Shown here one piece after another: positions 36,546 to 49,300 of a stretch of DNA of 64,000 nt. Below the pieces are notes generated by a model. The model saw nothing but the letters and a program-made list of their open reading frames with translations. It ran no database searches and was not told the DNA's origin. This DNA comes from Panopea generosa (Eukaryota > Mollusca > Bivalvia > Adapedonta > Hiatellidae). Where the stretch lies: contig CM055911.1 in NCBI GenBank assembly GCA_029582155.1, positions 21,696,014 through 21,760,013 of the forward strand, read 5' to 3'. The first letter of the stretch is position 1; every line of letters starts with the position of its first letter. Both the position numbers and the translations under genes were made by a program.

Positions 36546-37319
36546 GTCTAGATTAAAGTGATCAAAAGCGACCCCGAGCCCGAGGTTCTACTACAATACA
36601 CTTTGTCTTTAGATCGAAATGTTGATTTGCTTCATTTATTACAAGGTGATATTGTTGATACGAATGGAGTTGATGTTCTTTACGAGACCCTAGTATCATC
36701 GTTAATTAGCTCGACACATACATAAATCCCAAAAGCTAAATTTAAGCATTATTTAAAGCCATACTTGTTTGCAAAATTGACCAATTACCATCGTAAAGTC
36801 GTTGATTGTCGTAAAGCATGAGTCGTAAATGATACTTATTAAGATACATATATCTCATATAAAAAATGAAAAACAAATTTCGCAAGAAGCATAGACGCAC
36901 TATTGAAGAATATTTACTGTTATTAAACCGCGAAGTTGACGAATCCCTTGAACTTGATAGTATGGCATTTTGGAAGGTTATAAGCAGTCGACGACAAATA
37001 TCGTGTAATTCTGTAGGTAATGAAATGAAATTTGGCGATATTTTTTAAAACAAATTACAATGCACTGGGATAATTATGTTAAACAGTTATACACTACATT
37101 TGATCAATTAAACTATGAGCCAAAGTTTAAAGCAGACACTGAGAATAAAATGACAAATGTAAAATTCTGAGATATTTGTTAATAACTGTTCGATTGTATC
37201 AGTAGTTGAGGTGTCTAGAATTTGTCAATCTGGCATTGCGTAATGCAAAAACGGCTAAAGCCGGAGGAATAGACAAAGCAGTTTATGAACATTTAATAAA
37301 CGTATGGTGGTATAGTTGT

Positions 37320-37640
37320 CAGAAAATTACTAAGTCTTTCTAAACTATATTCTGCTATGTTACAATTATCATATAAACCTAGGAGCATGAAAAGGGATGT
37401 AATTATCACATTATTTAAAGACAGTAACAAAGTGAGAAATGACCCCAACAGTTAACCGTGCTATTACCTTATCCTCCGTTTTTGTTAGACTGTATGAAAA
37501 TATACTTCTTATAAAATTGAAACTGATGATAACTCTTTAAAGTTTAACAGACGTCAATACGGTTTTCAATTGAGCTGTGTTGTGACATCTTATACTGTAT
37601 AGAAATGCATTTGCCTAAGTAAGGAGTTAGACTCTAAGCT
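37320..37640 (+). pseudogene. LINE reverse transcriptase, N-terminal remnant
   Basis: Recognisable phrases include LSYKPRSMKRDVIITLF, KVRNDPNS, a damaged YRAITLSS-type motif, and FNRRQYGFQLSCVV. Several stops and shifts are present. Confidence 0.6.
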
Positions 37641-37699
37641 GTTTGTATGTTAAGGGCCTGTCACACGCTACCGATGTACCTCACCGGGACTAAACCGTA

Positions 37700-38058
37700 G
37701 AAACGGCGGCCATCATAAATAATATGTACAAATATAGTAGCTCATTTGCATATATAAGCAAAGAGCATGTGCGTTAGCCATATAGCATTCTAGATATAGA
37801 AAGCATGCCGGTTTATGAAGGTCATATCCAAATTTAGAAAGGTAGTCATGCTTTTGGGAAGCTCATGTCTATTTTTAAAAATTACACCACATGTTAGAAA
37901 ACGACGTTCAACGGGTTAAAGGTACTTAGTGTCATAATTTACAGAGCTGACTGGTATACTGGATCTAAGGCGTAGTCGCGGACATTGCGGGTTAGATCCT
38001 TAATCGTAGACGGAAACATTTAATGACATATTGAATAATAAATATTACTTAAGTAATA
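37700..38058. repeat. Dispersed unit, copy 3, left-part fragment
   Basis: It matches 2608-2955 of copy 1: AACGGCGGCCATCA, GGCATGCCGRTTTATG-like text, one 50-bp unit (CAGAGCTGACTGGTATACTG) and AGACGGAAACATTTAATGAC. Like copy 2 it shows the mariner empty site (ACTTAAGTAATATA near 38045). Confidence 0.8.
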
Positions 38059-38084
38059 TATAATTTAAAAAAAATAAAGGAAAA

Positions 38085-38645
38085 TAAATAAAAGTAGCAA
38101 TGCCGTCATAAGGACGCGCAACCTACATAATCATCATATGGACGACGTGAGAATCCTGACGTTGGATTAGAATAAGGGCTGGGCTTAATTAACCAGTATA
38201 CGTTGACGCGAGTTATGGAATTATATTAACATGTAGAACCTTAGTACTATACGAACACGCATTAGTTGTAGATTTATATTAAATATTAGAAACTTAGTTT
38301 ATCTTCTGATTCTTTAATCATTACTTCCGTACATGGTGTTACATTACACGACGCAAGGCTGTAATATCTCAGTATTAGAACATTTTTATCGCGACATCAG
38401 TAAAACATTAGAAAGTAGCAGTGTGTATCGCGACATCAGTTTAATTAACGCGTTGTAAAGTGAACAAGTGTTAGTTATAGTGTCATTACAGCTTAGAACA
38501 TTGTTAAACCGGTATTTATTCATGTTGATTAAATTTTGTTAATTTGTATATATTGTATAATTATTGTATTTTCACAATTTAATTTTGAGTATAGTTGTAT
38601 TCTACCGTAGTGAGTGGTCGGCCCTTGGTCATTTTGTTACACTAA
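38085..38645 (-). mobile_element. LTR-like fossil, copy 2
   Basis: Read on the minus strand it starts TGTAACAAAATGACCAAGGG CCGACC and carries ATGATGATTATGTAGGTT and CCTTATGACGGCAT near the other end, matching the block at 23226-23840. The two are strongly diverged, implying an old family. No coding region adjoins it. Confidence 0.45.
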
Positions 38646-38659
38646 AAAGTATCAAAGAT

Positions 38660-39560
38660 CCGTGCTGCACGTAGAAAATAAGCATTTCGTACTAGACAGA
38701 TCCGCACGAGTAAGTGTATAGAATATGTGATATCAATAAACACAACACAATGAATTTCTGTTATTATGTTATAAACTTAATAGTTTTAGATAATTATAAT
38801 TGTTATAAGGTTAAATTCAACATTTCAGCTCAAAAAGTTTATTAAATACTGAGATAAATAGAATTAAAGAAGTAAATAAAACACCCTGTCCAATTTGAAT
38901 TCTTATATTCCAATTGGCAATCGTTTCCAATGGGAAATTATGATTTCCAAAAGTTTTTGGAAAAAATAGTTATTTATTCTCTCATCCTAAGTTGTCTTCA
39001 TAAATGATCCTATTGTCAAAGTAACCTGTATCTTTTTCACACATTCTTCGAATCCATAATTGCAGCCCAAATGCAAGTCCATTTAGTACATGTATGAAGC
39101 GGATGAGCATCAGTCAGGTACTTGAAAATTTTATTTTGTTTCGATAAGTCGTTTACATGTGTATAATTTACGCTCAGTATTCAACATGTGTTTTTTCGTT
39201 AATACAATAATGTGTTTAAAGTTTATCTGCTTTAATTAGTTTCTGCTTTTTACCTTTCATTATCTATAACTGAAATCCAGGTAATTAATAACATGTGCAA
39301 CGTCCAACGTTGACATTCGTGATCGTTAATTTCAAATGAAATAAGAGAAATACCGCCCTATACAGGTGATAACAGTTTGTTTCTCACGCTTACTTGATCA
39401 ATTATGTCGCTCTGCAAACATTTGGGTCTAGCAATTAATTATTTGCTTGCTATCAATCATTTTTTTTACTCTATAGTAACCACAAAACATCTTCTTCTTT
39501 GCGAATGTGTACTGTAATATTTGTTAAGTAAGTAAACATATAACCTAATTATATTCTAAA
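38660..39560. other. Intergenic, nothing recognised
   Basis: AT-rich with no long frame, repeat or RNA-like structure seen. Confidence 0.4.
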
Positions 39561-39564
39561 CAAG

Positions 39565-39752
39565 GGTCCTCTGTGATCTAGTGGTCTCGGGCACCGTTTT
39601 AAACTCACTTACCTCGCACCGTTCAGGTCATAGATTCGAGTCCTGCTCGCTCCAAAACCTTCATGTGAGATTGTTTGCCAGTTACTTGCAGAACGACGGT
39701 GGCTCTACCCAGAGTCATTCTGATGTCTTCCTCCACCAATAAAACTAGATTA
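39565..39752 (+). mobile_element. tRNA-derived SINE, family A, best copy
   Basis: The A box (TGTGATCTAGTGGTCTCGGG) and B box (AGATTCGAGTCCTGC) are clear. The body is GACGGTGGCTCTACCCAG and GATGTCTTCCTCCACC with AATAAAACTAGAT. It is followed by a TATA tail that may be the SINE 3' end. Confidence 0.78.
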
Positions 39753-40064
39753 CCATATAATTATATATATATATATAATTTGTTATAAAAACAGACATAC
39801 ACCCCCCCCCCCCCCCATCCCCAATAAAAAACCCAACAAAACAAACAAACAATCTATACATGTACATATCCATGAAGTTGTGGAGCGAATTTATATCTAT
39901 ATTCTCCAAACATCGTGTCTCTTCCGTGTCTAAACCACATATAAATTTAAATACTTGTCTACATGTATTATTACTTAATGCTAAAACAGTCAGTTCCTTG
40001 TTTGTGTGTATACGTATATGAACCTTTCAATAAAATCAGCGTATTCTCGTTCACCAAACACATG

Positions 40065-40212
40065 AGAGGTTTGGGTTCGGTCCTCCGCCGCGGCTATGTT
40101 TGGTGTCGTTTAGTGAGACAATTTTCCGCACATGCTTAGTTTTACCCAGGAATACTTGGATAATTATTTGTCTAAGTTGTAAGTATTTGCTTCATAATCG
40201 AAGTAAAATTAT
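40065..40212 (+). mobile_element. SINE family B fragment
   Basis: The B box (GGGTTCGGTCCTCC) is present. The tail (CGCACATGCTTAGTTTTACC, then AATCGAAGTAAAAT) matches the end of the copy at 58600-58772. The A-box half is missing. Confidence 0.6.
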
Positions 40213-40910
40213 AATCCTCGTACACAAACATATGCATATACGCATTTAATGCACGTGTAATGTGTTGAATTGAGGTAAATCGAATCAATGTTTGATTTGT
40301 TAATGACTCTTGAGTATCCTTCTTATATGATTATGTCATGTGTCACATTTCATTCCATTTTTTAAATGTTTGCTGAATACTATTATTAAGTATGGGATAA
40401 AAATATAGATCAAACTATCTATTTAAAACAGGATTTTAAAAAGGAACAATTCTCAAAAATAAACTGTTTCTATATTTGTCAATACCTGCATCAATATGTT
40501 TTAACAGTGAACTTGGCAACTAAAAGCGGATATATTCATGAACATAATTAAAATTTATACGCATATATATTCTTCATCTCCATCTTCAGATACATTTAGG
40601 TCTCACTACACAATTGATTGTTTGATATTTTTCGCCTAAAAAATAAGGACTAGAATTTTCACGATAAGTGTCTTTCACATAGAATATATTTTTAAGTATT
40701 GCAATTTAAATGTATCCCCTCCAACAAGTATCCTGTCTTTTCACTGGATGAAAGCGGCCACATAGTGACCACTTTTTATATAGTTGGTTTTGTAGATTTC
40801 CCTGGAGAGCAAGCAAAACAATATATCAAACGTGTTAAGTTAGAAAATAAGAACAACACAACCAACAGGAGTTGTAGCACACAAAGGACTCAACTACCGG
40901 AGCAACATGA

Positions 40911-41015
40911 ACACATTCAATATAAATAATATATATAAGGACACATTCAATATAAATAATATATATAAGGACACATTCAATATAAATAATAAATATAATG
41001 AACGCAATCAATATA
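40911..41015. repeat. 30-bp tandem repeat, ~3.5 copies
   Basis: ACACATTCAATATAAATAAT plus ATATATAAGG repeats at 40911, 40941 and 40971. Confidence 0.93.
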
Positions 41016-41044
41016 AAGAATATATGATAAATTCTTCGCAAATA

Positions 41045-41192
41045 AAATCATCTCCGCAAGTATATGACCATTTTCCCACTTGAATCAGCGCTTAGAAACG
41101 AAAACTTATGAGGCACAATGTCATTTATCAAACATCACGTGGAAGGTGGCCGGACGGGAATTCGAACTCACGATCCATAAAATAATAGTCAG
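41045..41192 (-). mobile_element. SINE family C, truncated
   Basis: It matches the 35050 copy from the CCCACTTGAATCAG region to the tRNA-like head, which stops at about 41192. There the methyltransferase exon fragment begins without a gap. Confidence 0.65.
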
Positions 41193-41389
41193 GCGAAGAA
41201 GGACCGCTTAAAAGTGAATGGAGACTTGTGAATCCCCAACTAATTGATGCAACGGACGAGGAGCTGATAAAAATGAAAAATGCATTCAAAACCAAAAAGG
41301 AAGACAAAATTCTGAACACTTGGGTGAGTTCTTCCGATAAGACAGATGCATGTGGTATGTTAAAAATCATTGTATGCATTGCCAAATGA
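41193..41389 (+). pseudogene. Truncated copy of the methyltransferase last exon
   Basis: The frame reads EEGPLKSEWRLVNPQLIDAT, DEELIKMKNAFKTKKEDK, then STOP-free to VCIAK and TGA at 41387. It corresponds to the last 65 or so residues of the gene at 29729. Downstream sequence also resembles that gene's 3' flank (GATAAATATACTCCTGGACA against GATCAATATATTCGTGGACA). The SAM-binding region and all earlier exons are absent, so this is a relic of a tandem copy and not a gene, despite the open frame. There are many substitutions, so the duplication is not recent. Confidence 0.85.
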
Positions 41390-41409
41390 TAGTTTTGGAT
41401 TCTTACAAT

Positions 41410-42380
41410 TTGGGATAAATATACTCCTGGACAAGGAATTTACTGTCAAAAAGGATTTAAATTAAGAACAGCTGCTCTTAATGTTTGAAAAATTTGAAAA
41501 TTTGTTAATACTGTTTATCCTATTTATGTTAACAATGATCACTCTCACGATCAACTCAATTGACTGTATATATATGTTTGTGTGTAAGTTTTGTGTATTT
41601 CACGCATGCATTGGTTAATTGCATGTTGTATGATGATGAGCTGTATATGCTTAAGTCGAAATAAAATATATGTTTTTGTTTATCGTTCATGTATATAATC
41701 CGATATCGCTTTATATAAAATTGCGAAAGTTTGATAAAGTTACTCTCAGATAAATATATACATTTTCATGATCTTATCAAAGAATATAAAGGCCCAAAAA
41801 ATACGCTTCACTGTTAAATTTGAAACTTTCAGGGAGAACATTTATAAATGGAATGGCATGACATCACAGTAATTTATATAAATATTCATGTTTCGTCAGC
41901 CACCATCTTTCTAGAACGTTAGGTACCTTGCTTATAAATGACAAAGAAATTGATCATATACTTCCTTGCATTCAATAAAATATATGCAGGATACACATAG
42001 AAAGGTCAGTTTGTTTATGTGCCATATTTGTTGAAAAGTGTAAATCTTAATGGATTTGGAGATGATCTACGAGCTTTTTTGTAGTATGTTTATCTTCACT
42101 GAATTTCGACCTAATTATGTAGTGTTAAGAATAATAAGTGTACAAATCAAATCCAGCACACGGGGATGACCTTACAGAGAAAAGTCTCAGCATAGTGCGG
42201 CTTAAGATTTTACTAACATAGATTTGAATTATCAGGAAGTCTCTCGAAAGACAACTCGTCCCAACGTTTTTTAGTTTTTTAGTTGATAGAAACAAAAATA
42301 ACATCAACCTTGGTTTTCCCAACTAATTCATTGGTTTCAACGCGATAACTACTTATACACTGACAACACATACACACTAT
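41410..42380. other. Intergenic; one dispersed motif
   Basis: Only a ~95-bp phrase near 41600-41700 (TATATGCTTAAGTCGAAATA) stands out. It resembles 18595-18690 in the 3.6-kb element. No gene is seen. Confidence 0.4.
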
Positions 42381-42404
42381 TTCGGCCGTAAGAATTGCAG
42401 TATT

Positions 42405-42745
42405 TGGCAACATAGTGACATACCATTACGGAAATTAGTGATGCAACAGCTGACATCATAGCGACAGACCATTGTGACATTTAGATTTTGCATCAGTAAT
42501 TTTGTATTTGTATTTTGCAACATAATGACAGACCAATGCCACAATTCGTGATGCAAAAGTTGACAACATAGCTACAGACTATTGCGACAATAAATGATGC
42601 ACCAGTTGGAAAAATAGCGACATACCATTGCGACAATTAGTAATGCAAGGTTGACTACATAGCGACATACTATTGTGACAAATAGTGATACACCATTGCT
42701 ACAATGAGTTATCCATCAAATGACAACATAGCGACAGGTCAATTT
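42405..42745. repeat. ~46-bp degenerate tandem repeat, about six to seven units
   Basis: CAACATAGCGACAGACCATT, GCGACAATTAGTGATGCA and close variants recur through the block. Confidence 0.8.
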
Positions 42746-42749
42746 ACCT

Positions 42750-43675
42750 GTAAATTCCATTAATATAAGTATATACATTATAAGGATTATTATATATGTG
42801 TGTCTTTAATGATGGTCGCTTATTAATTATATTGTAAAACAATCTGCATGAGTTGTTCAGACTAACCCCAAACCGCCCCAATTTGTAAACTGCTGCGATT
42901 GGAATGTAATTCATACATTTTTGTTCCGCTCATAATATTCAACTAACAATCAGCCATTAAGAGATGTCTTCACAGTCCACAGCGATACATGTAACAGCAA
43001 ATCTTCCCAGCTAAGTCTTTCAATCCGTAAAATGTTTGTACATAGAAGCAGTTTTTTGACGACGGCTTCGAATCGATTGCATCTAATTCCAAAATATCTA
43101 GGTGACCGATACCCGAAAACACAAAACACAAACATAATAATAATATGTGTCTTCATATAAAGAGCGGTCACAATTGTAAACAGAAAGCTAAGATATTTCA
43201 TTATTAACTATGTCGATGTTTTAACTAGGTCTAAGTGAAGACGTATATACTATGATATACTTATACATGTTTATCATTGTATATGTATAAACAATACAAT
43301 TAAACACACACATGATAATTGTAAAGAATACTCATTATATACATATATATCTCATATCATTTTATATATAAATATTGCAAAATGGAATTCAGAGACGATG
43401 TATTGCCATGAACATATTTATATTATTTATTGCTAGACCCTTTACACATACAGTCTGACGTTTAAACTTTATGAATATATTCAAAGTACCCAAACCTATT
43501 TTTTTTAAATTTCATTGTAGTGTTCAGGGTTTCCAATTCATATTTTATTATATATGTTATATAAATAATTTTGTTAATTTTTTTGATCAAAAGGAAAATT
43601 TACACTTTATTTATATATATCTTCAAATATTATTATATGTATATTTTGAGTATTGTTATAATTATTTTCGAGTTA
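42750..43675. other. Intergenic, nothing recognised
   Basis: AT-rich. The open frames at 42950-43201 (minus) and 43471-43713 (plus) are low-complexity and show no domain. Confidence 0.4.
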
Positions 43676-43679
43676 TCGA

Positions 43680-43860
43680 CACCTGGCAGGTTGAAAATGC
43701 CAAATGGCTTTAAATGTGGAGGAAGACCTGAGACTCGTGAACAGCAATCTGATAAAGAAACGAAATCCTTCAGCAACTTGCTATCAGTAACTTGCAAACA
43801 TAAGTTAATTCATCTGGACTAAGATGATTTCAAACCCACGAACTCCTCAGTTAGAGTTAA
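43680..43860 (-). mobile_element. Possible family A SINE, diverged
   Basis: The minus strand shows GTTCGTGGGTTTGAAATC (B box) and, further on, GGTCTTCCTCCAC then GCCATTTGGC, as in family A. The A box is not clear. Confidence 0.35.
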
Positions 43861-45360
43861 GTGATTTTTATACACTGCGTTTGGTCATTTGGTATTGGAA
43901 AACTCATAGATTTAGGATACCATAAATACGATTACATTCGAAAACAACTCTTTTTATTCTTAATTTAATGTTGACTATAGGTTGTTTTGTTCTTTTCTGT
44001 TTATACATAATTATAAAATTGATAACTGAGGAAGTGAAGTAGAATCATCAATAAAAACACTTTTCTCATCGGATCCGTTCATGCATAGTTACAGAATATA
44101 ATACAACACACACACGTCCCATCAAGCGGTGTTCTATTCTTGAACAACATTAACGATATTAAAACTACTTAGTTTTCATCAATTGTGAAATCAATTCTTG
44201 CAACTTAGACAAATTCTGTTTGATTTCTTCGTTTGTAAATCCAGTATAAAGCATGTGCAAAAAATATTAACTCCGATCGATCGAACTTAAACTCTCCATT
44301 CCTGAGCTCGATGGTTCGCAGGTTCCAGATATAACACAACTAGATAAAAGTACCGGGCAACTATGTAATTTTAACACTATTGAATATTAACCAATGGTTA
44401 TTAATACTACATTTAAATGGTTAATTTTAACAAATATAAATGTAATTATATAGGTTTCAAACATCTATCTAATAAATATCGTATTTTGTGTGTAGTTTAT
44501 TTTGACCGCAACTTAGACAATATATACTGATACAAAAAATAAAACCCTAAGCTATGTTTATATGGTATATTTTGTTACATGGATGTTAAATAAAAAACAA
44601 TCAAATTTTCCATTCATAGTATGAGTATATGTGAATATAATCCAAGAATTTCATTTAAAATGTCCAATGCGTTGCCGCTTCATGACAACACTATCACTAA
44701 AACCAAGTCAAGTTAGTATTGCGCATGTCCACCCATTGCCCTCCACGTGATATTAAAGGTGTTTCATTGTAAGGATTATAGGCTCTCACAATATTCTGTA
44801 ATTGTGTGCCAGGTGTATTTAGAACCGTTGCAATTGAAGTTTGATACCAATTACGTAGGTAAACAAGATGTATCGTAACCTTGATATATCCGCGGTAGTG
44901 CATGTATTACGTAGTCTTAGCCAGAGACGAGTTGTTGGTTAATGGCTTTGAGCAATCTTGCGACCAGCGTATTTACCATTTGTTGTTACAGTAACATAAC
45001 GATATGTTCACGTTTATTTAGTGCAGCTGTAATATCGTGTTTCATCAATGTATTGAAAGTGGTCCGTATGTGTATAATGAGTGTTAGGGAATGTTTTAAA
45101 ATGTGAACCATTGTGTTAAATGTTATGTGGGTGACTGTGCACAAGGAAATTGTTTTCATACTTAATGTGGTATGGCTTTAATTGCGTTACTCAACCGTTA
45201 CTTTTGTACTGTATATGATCGTCGTTAGCACTAAATAGACGAAATATGTTTTGGTTAGTTACGATCTATTAAAAATATTTAAATAAAAAAACAAACACCT
45301 ATGCGTTTCTTTTTCGTTGCAGTATATACAATTGCACTACTTACCAACTGCATAGATGTG
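43861..45360. other. No supported gene
   Basis: The minus-strand frame at 44697-44903 (…RAYNPYNETPLISRGGQWVD) has a protein-like composition, but I found neither a domain nor a matching splice acceptor. It could be a further exon of the VWA gene to its right; this is unproven. Confidence 0.3.
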
Positions 45361-45365
45361 GATAC

Positions 45366-45761
45366 CTTTCGATTTTGCGATTTCAGCTTCGGGGGTTTAC
45401 AGTTGAGATACCGTCCGTAATCATGAAAGCTATATTTTGCATCCAAGCGCTCATCGTTTGCCACTGTAAACATTTTTGAATGCATAATCCTTAGCGCACT
45501 GGCAGTTTTTGTACCTCCGTATAGATATTTTATGTGGTCAATCCCCCCCTTACAGCAGCCTTAGTTTTGAACTTTTTCAAATGGAATATAATATTTGCTT
45601 CTTTACAAATAACTAGAACTCCAAATCTGACTTTGCCTGAGTCAACATCAGCTTTATTAAATATATCTTTATTGAAATCCAACATTTCTTAAAGTTGTGG
45701 TGCCAGACACTGGTTGAAGCATCTAATATAATGAAAACGTCTGTCCTGTTTGTTATGCACT
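45366..45761 (-). pseudogene. VWA-domain exon, frame-shifted
   Basis: The acceptor TTTAATTTTAG at 45762 and donor AAAG|GTATCC at 45366 bound a 396-nt exon on the minus strand. It encodes a von Willebrand A domain in pieces of different frame: TDVFIILDASTSVWHHNFKK with the DxSxS metal-site motif, then LDFNKDIF and DSGKVRFGVLV, then IDHIKYLYGGTKTASALRIM (the GGT motif), then IAFMITDGISTVN (the TDG motif). At least three shifts separate them, one at a run of seven G. VWA exons of this shape occur in extracellular matrix and adhesion proteins such as collagen VI or matrilin relatives. It is a pseudogene, or a true exon with indel errors. Confidence 0.7.
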
Positions 45762-45774
45762 CTAAAATTAAAGA

Positions 45775-46305
45775 AAAATGAAAGAAGACACTATGATTTA
45801 AGGATGAAAACAATTCTGTGACAAAAGATGTCAGTCAAAGCTAATCGTGAATAATCACTATAAAAGTATGGTGATCGTTATTTGCAATCTTGGGTTATAA
45901 ATAGTAGTAAAGGATATGATTATGACAGATTTTCAAATATTGGTTTTGTTTCACTTGATTACAAAACATTACATTAGAAGTGTATGGTTACACGAGAATG
46001 GGAATTATACAAGCTTAAAAAAACGACTTGGATTTGAAAGTAATGCCACTACTTTGAGATGATGTGTTGTTTATTACAATAACTAAAACATATTTTTCTG
46101 GATAAAATATGCTTTCTAACAAAAGCACATTTACAAGAAAAATGTTGTATTTGTGATTATGTTCTATTGTGAGTTTTTACCGATTACGTCTGTTCATATG
46201 ACGTTTACCGATGTGTATACAGAATGAAGAATTGACCAAGGACAAACAAAATCACACATATCAGTAAAAAAAAAGATTAAAACTTCATACTAAAGACATC
46301 TCTTA
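45775..46305. other. Nothing recognised
   Basis: AT-rich spacer between the VWA exon and the 66-bp satellite. Confidence 0.4.
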
Positions 46306-46308
46306 AAA

Positions 46309-49300
46309 TATTTATACTATCCCTTTTTCACCACTCTCAGAATATTTATACCTCTCCGTTCCATCACACTCACAATATATTTAACGCCCACTTTTCAATC
46401 AATCTAGAATATTATACCGCTACGTTCCACACTCACGATATTTATACCGCCCACTTTCCAATCACTCTAGAATATTATACCGCTTCCTTCAACAACACTC
46501 ACAATATTTATACCGCCCACTTTCAAATCACTCTAGAATATTATACCTCTCCATTCCATAACACTCACAATATTTATACCGCCCACTTTCCAATCACTCT
46601 AGAATATTATACCGCTCCGTTCCGCAACATTCACAAAATTTATACCGCCCACTTTCAAATCATTCTAGAATATTATACCGCTCCGTTCCATCACACTCAC
46701 AATATTTATACCGCCCACTTTCCAATCACTCTAGAATATTATACTGCTCCGTTTCATAACACTCACAATATTGATTCCGACCTCTTTCTAATCACACTAG
46801 AATATTATATTGCTCCGTTCCATAACACTCACAATATTTATACTGCCCACTTTCCAATCACTCTAGCATAGTATACCGCTTCTTTCCACCACACTCACAA
46901 TATATATACCGCCAACTTTCCAATCACTCTAGAATATAATACCGCTCTGTTCCATAACACTCACAATATTTATACCACCCACTTTCCAATCACACAAGAA
47001 TATTATACTGCTACGTTCCATAATACTCACAATATTTATACCGCCCACTTTCCAATCACTCTAGAATATTATACCGCTACGTTTCATAACACTCACAATA
47101 TTCATACCGCCCACTTTCCTATCACTCTAGAATATTATACCGCTCCGTTCCATCTTACTCACAATATTTATACCATCCACTTTCCAATCACTCCATAATA
47201 TTATACCGCTCCGTTTCATCACACTCACAATATTTATACCGACCACTTTCCAATCACTCTAGAATACTATACCGCTCCATTCCATAACACCCACAATATT
47301 CATACCGCCCACTTTCCAATCACTCTAGAATATTATACCGCTCCGTTCCATCACACTCACAATATTTATACCGCCCACTTTCCAATCACTCTAGAATATT
47401 ATATCGCTCCTTTCCATCACACTCACAATATTTATACCGCCCACTTTCCAATCACTCTAGAATATTATACCGCTCCATTCCATCACACTCACAATATTTA
47501 CACCGCCCACTTTCCAATCACTCCAGAATATTATATCGCTCCTTTCCATCACACTCACAATATTTATACCGCGCACTTTCCAATCACACTAGAATATTAT
47601 ACCGCTCCGTTCCATCACACACACAATATTTATACCGCCCACTTTCCAATCACTCCAAAATATTATACCGCTCCGTTCCATCACACTCACAATATTTATA
47701 CCGCCCACTTTCCAATCACTCTAGAATATAATACCGCTCAGTTCCATCACACTCACAATATTTATACCGCCCACTTTCCAATCACTCTAGAATATTATAC
47801 CATTCCTTTCCATCACACTCACAATATTTATACCGCCCATTTTCCAATCACTCTAGAATATTATACCGCTCCGTTCCATCACACTCACAATATATATACC
47901 ACCCACTTTCCAATTACTCTAGAATATTATACCGCTCCGTTCCATCACACTCACAATATCTATACCGCCCACTTTCCAATCACTCTAGAATATAATACTG
48001 CTCAGTTCCATCACACTCACAATATCTATACCTCCCACTTTCCAATCACTCTAGAATATTATACCGCTCAGTTCCATCACACTCACAATATTTATACCAC
48101 CCACTTTCCAATCACTCTAGAATATTATACCGCTCAGTTCCATTACACTCACAATATTTATACCGCCCACTTTCCAATCACTCTAGAATATTATACCACT
48201 CCGTTACACACTCACAATATTTATACCACCTACTTTCCAATTTCTCTAAAATATTACCGCTCAGTTCCATCACACTCACAATATTTATACCGCCCACTTT
48301 CCAATCACTCTAGAATATTATACCGCTCCGTTTCATCACATTCACAATTTTTATACCGCCCACTTTCCAATCACTCTAGAATATTATACCGCTCCATTCC
48401 ATAACACTCACAATATTTTTTCCCCCTATTTTCCAATTTCTCTAGAATATTATACCGCTCCGTTTCATCACTCTCACTATATTTATACTGCCCACTTTTC
48501 AATCACTCTAGAATATTATACCGCTCCGTTCCACACTCACAATATTTATACCGCCCACTTTCCAATCACTCTAGTATATTATACCGCTCTGTTTCATCAC
48601 ACTCACAATATTTATACCCCCCACTTTCCAATCACTCTAGAATATTATACCGATCCGTTCCATCACACTCACAATATTTATACCGCCCACTTTCCAATCA
48701 CTCTTAAATATTATACCGCTCTGTTTCATCACACTCACAATATTTATACCGCGCACTTTCCAATCACTCTGGAATATTATACCGCTCCGTTCCACACTCA
48801 CAATATTTATACCGCCCACTTTTCAATCACTCTAGAATATTATACCGCTCCGTTCCACACACACAATATTTATACCCCCCCACTTTCCAATCACTCTAGA
48901 ATATTATACCGCTCCGTTCCATCACACTCACAATATTTATACCGCCCATTTTCCAATCACACTAGAATATTATACCGCTCCGTTCCATCACACACACAAT
49001 ATTTATACCGCCCACATTCCAATCTCTCCAAAATATTATACCGCTCCATTCCATCACACTCACAATATTTATACCGCCCACTTTCCAATCACTCCAGAAT
49101 ATAATACTTCTCAGTTCCATCACACTCACAATATTTATACCGCCCACTTTCCAATCACTCTAGAATAATATACAGCTCCTTTCCATCAAACTCACAATAT
49201 TTATACCGCCCATTTTCCAATCACTCCAGAATATTATACCGCTCTGTTCCATCACACTCACAATATCCATACCGCCCACTTTCAAATCACTCTAGAATAT

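Larger units (their letters stand above)
35460..37655 (+). mobile_element. Decayed non-LTR retrotransposon (LINE), 3'-truncated
   Basis: Remnants appear in LINE order: an ORF1-like tail (35480-35875; PSVTDTKIAEFVRKRGLKVT, PKFWLPRVTCRRW), an endonuclease (35898-36545), a linker, and the start of a reverse transcriptase (about 37320-37640). Many stops and frame changes separate the pieces. It ends where unrelated sequence and then the third copy of the dispersed unit begin, so the catalytic YADD part of the RT is absent. The clade is not assigned; the arrangement suits CR1- or L2-like elements. Confidence 0.75.

Noticed and set aside
44697-44903. 68-codon minus-strand frame
   Set aside because: The composition is protein-like, but no family or splice acceptor was recognised. 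It is mentioned only as a possible extra exon near the VWA relic.
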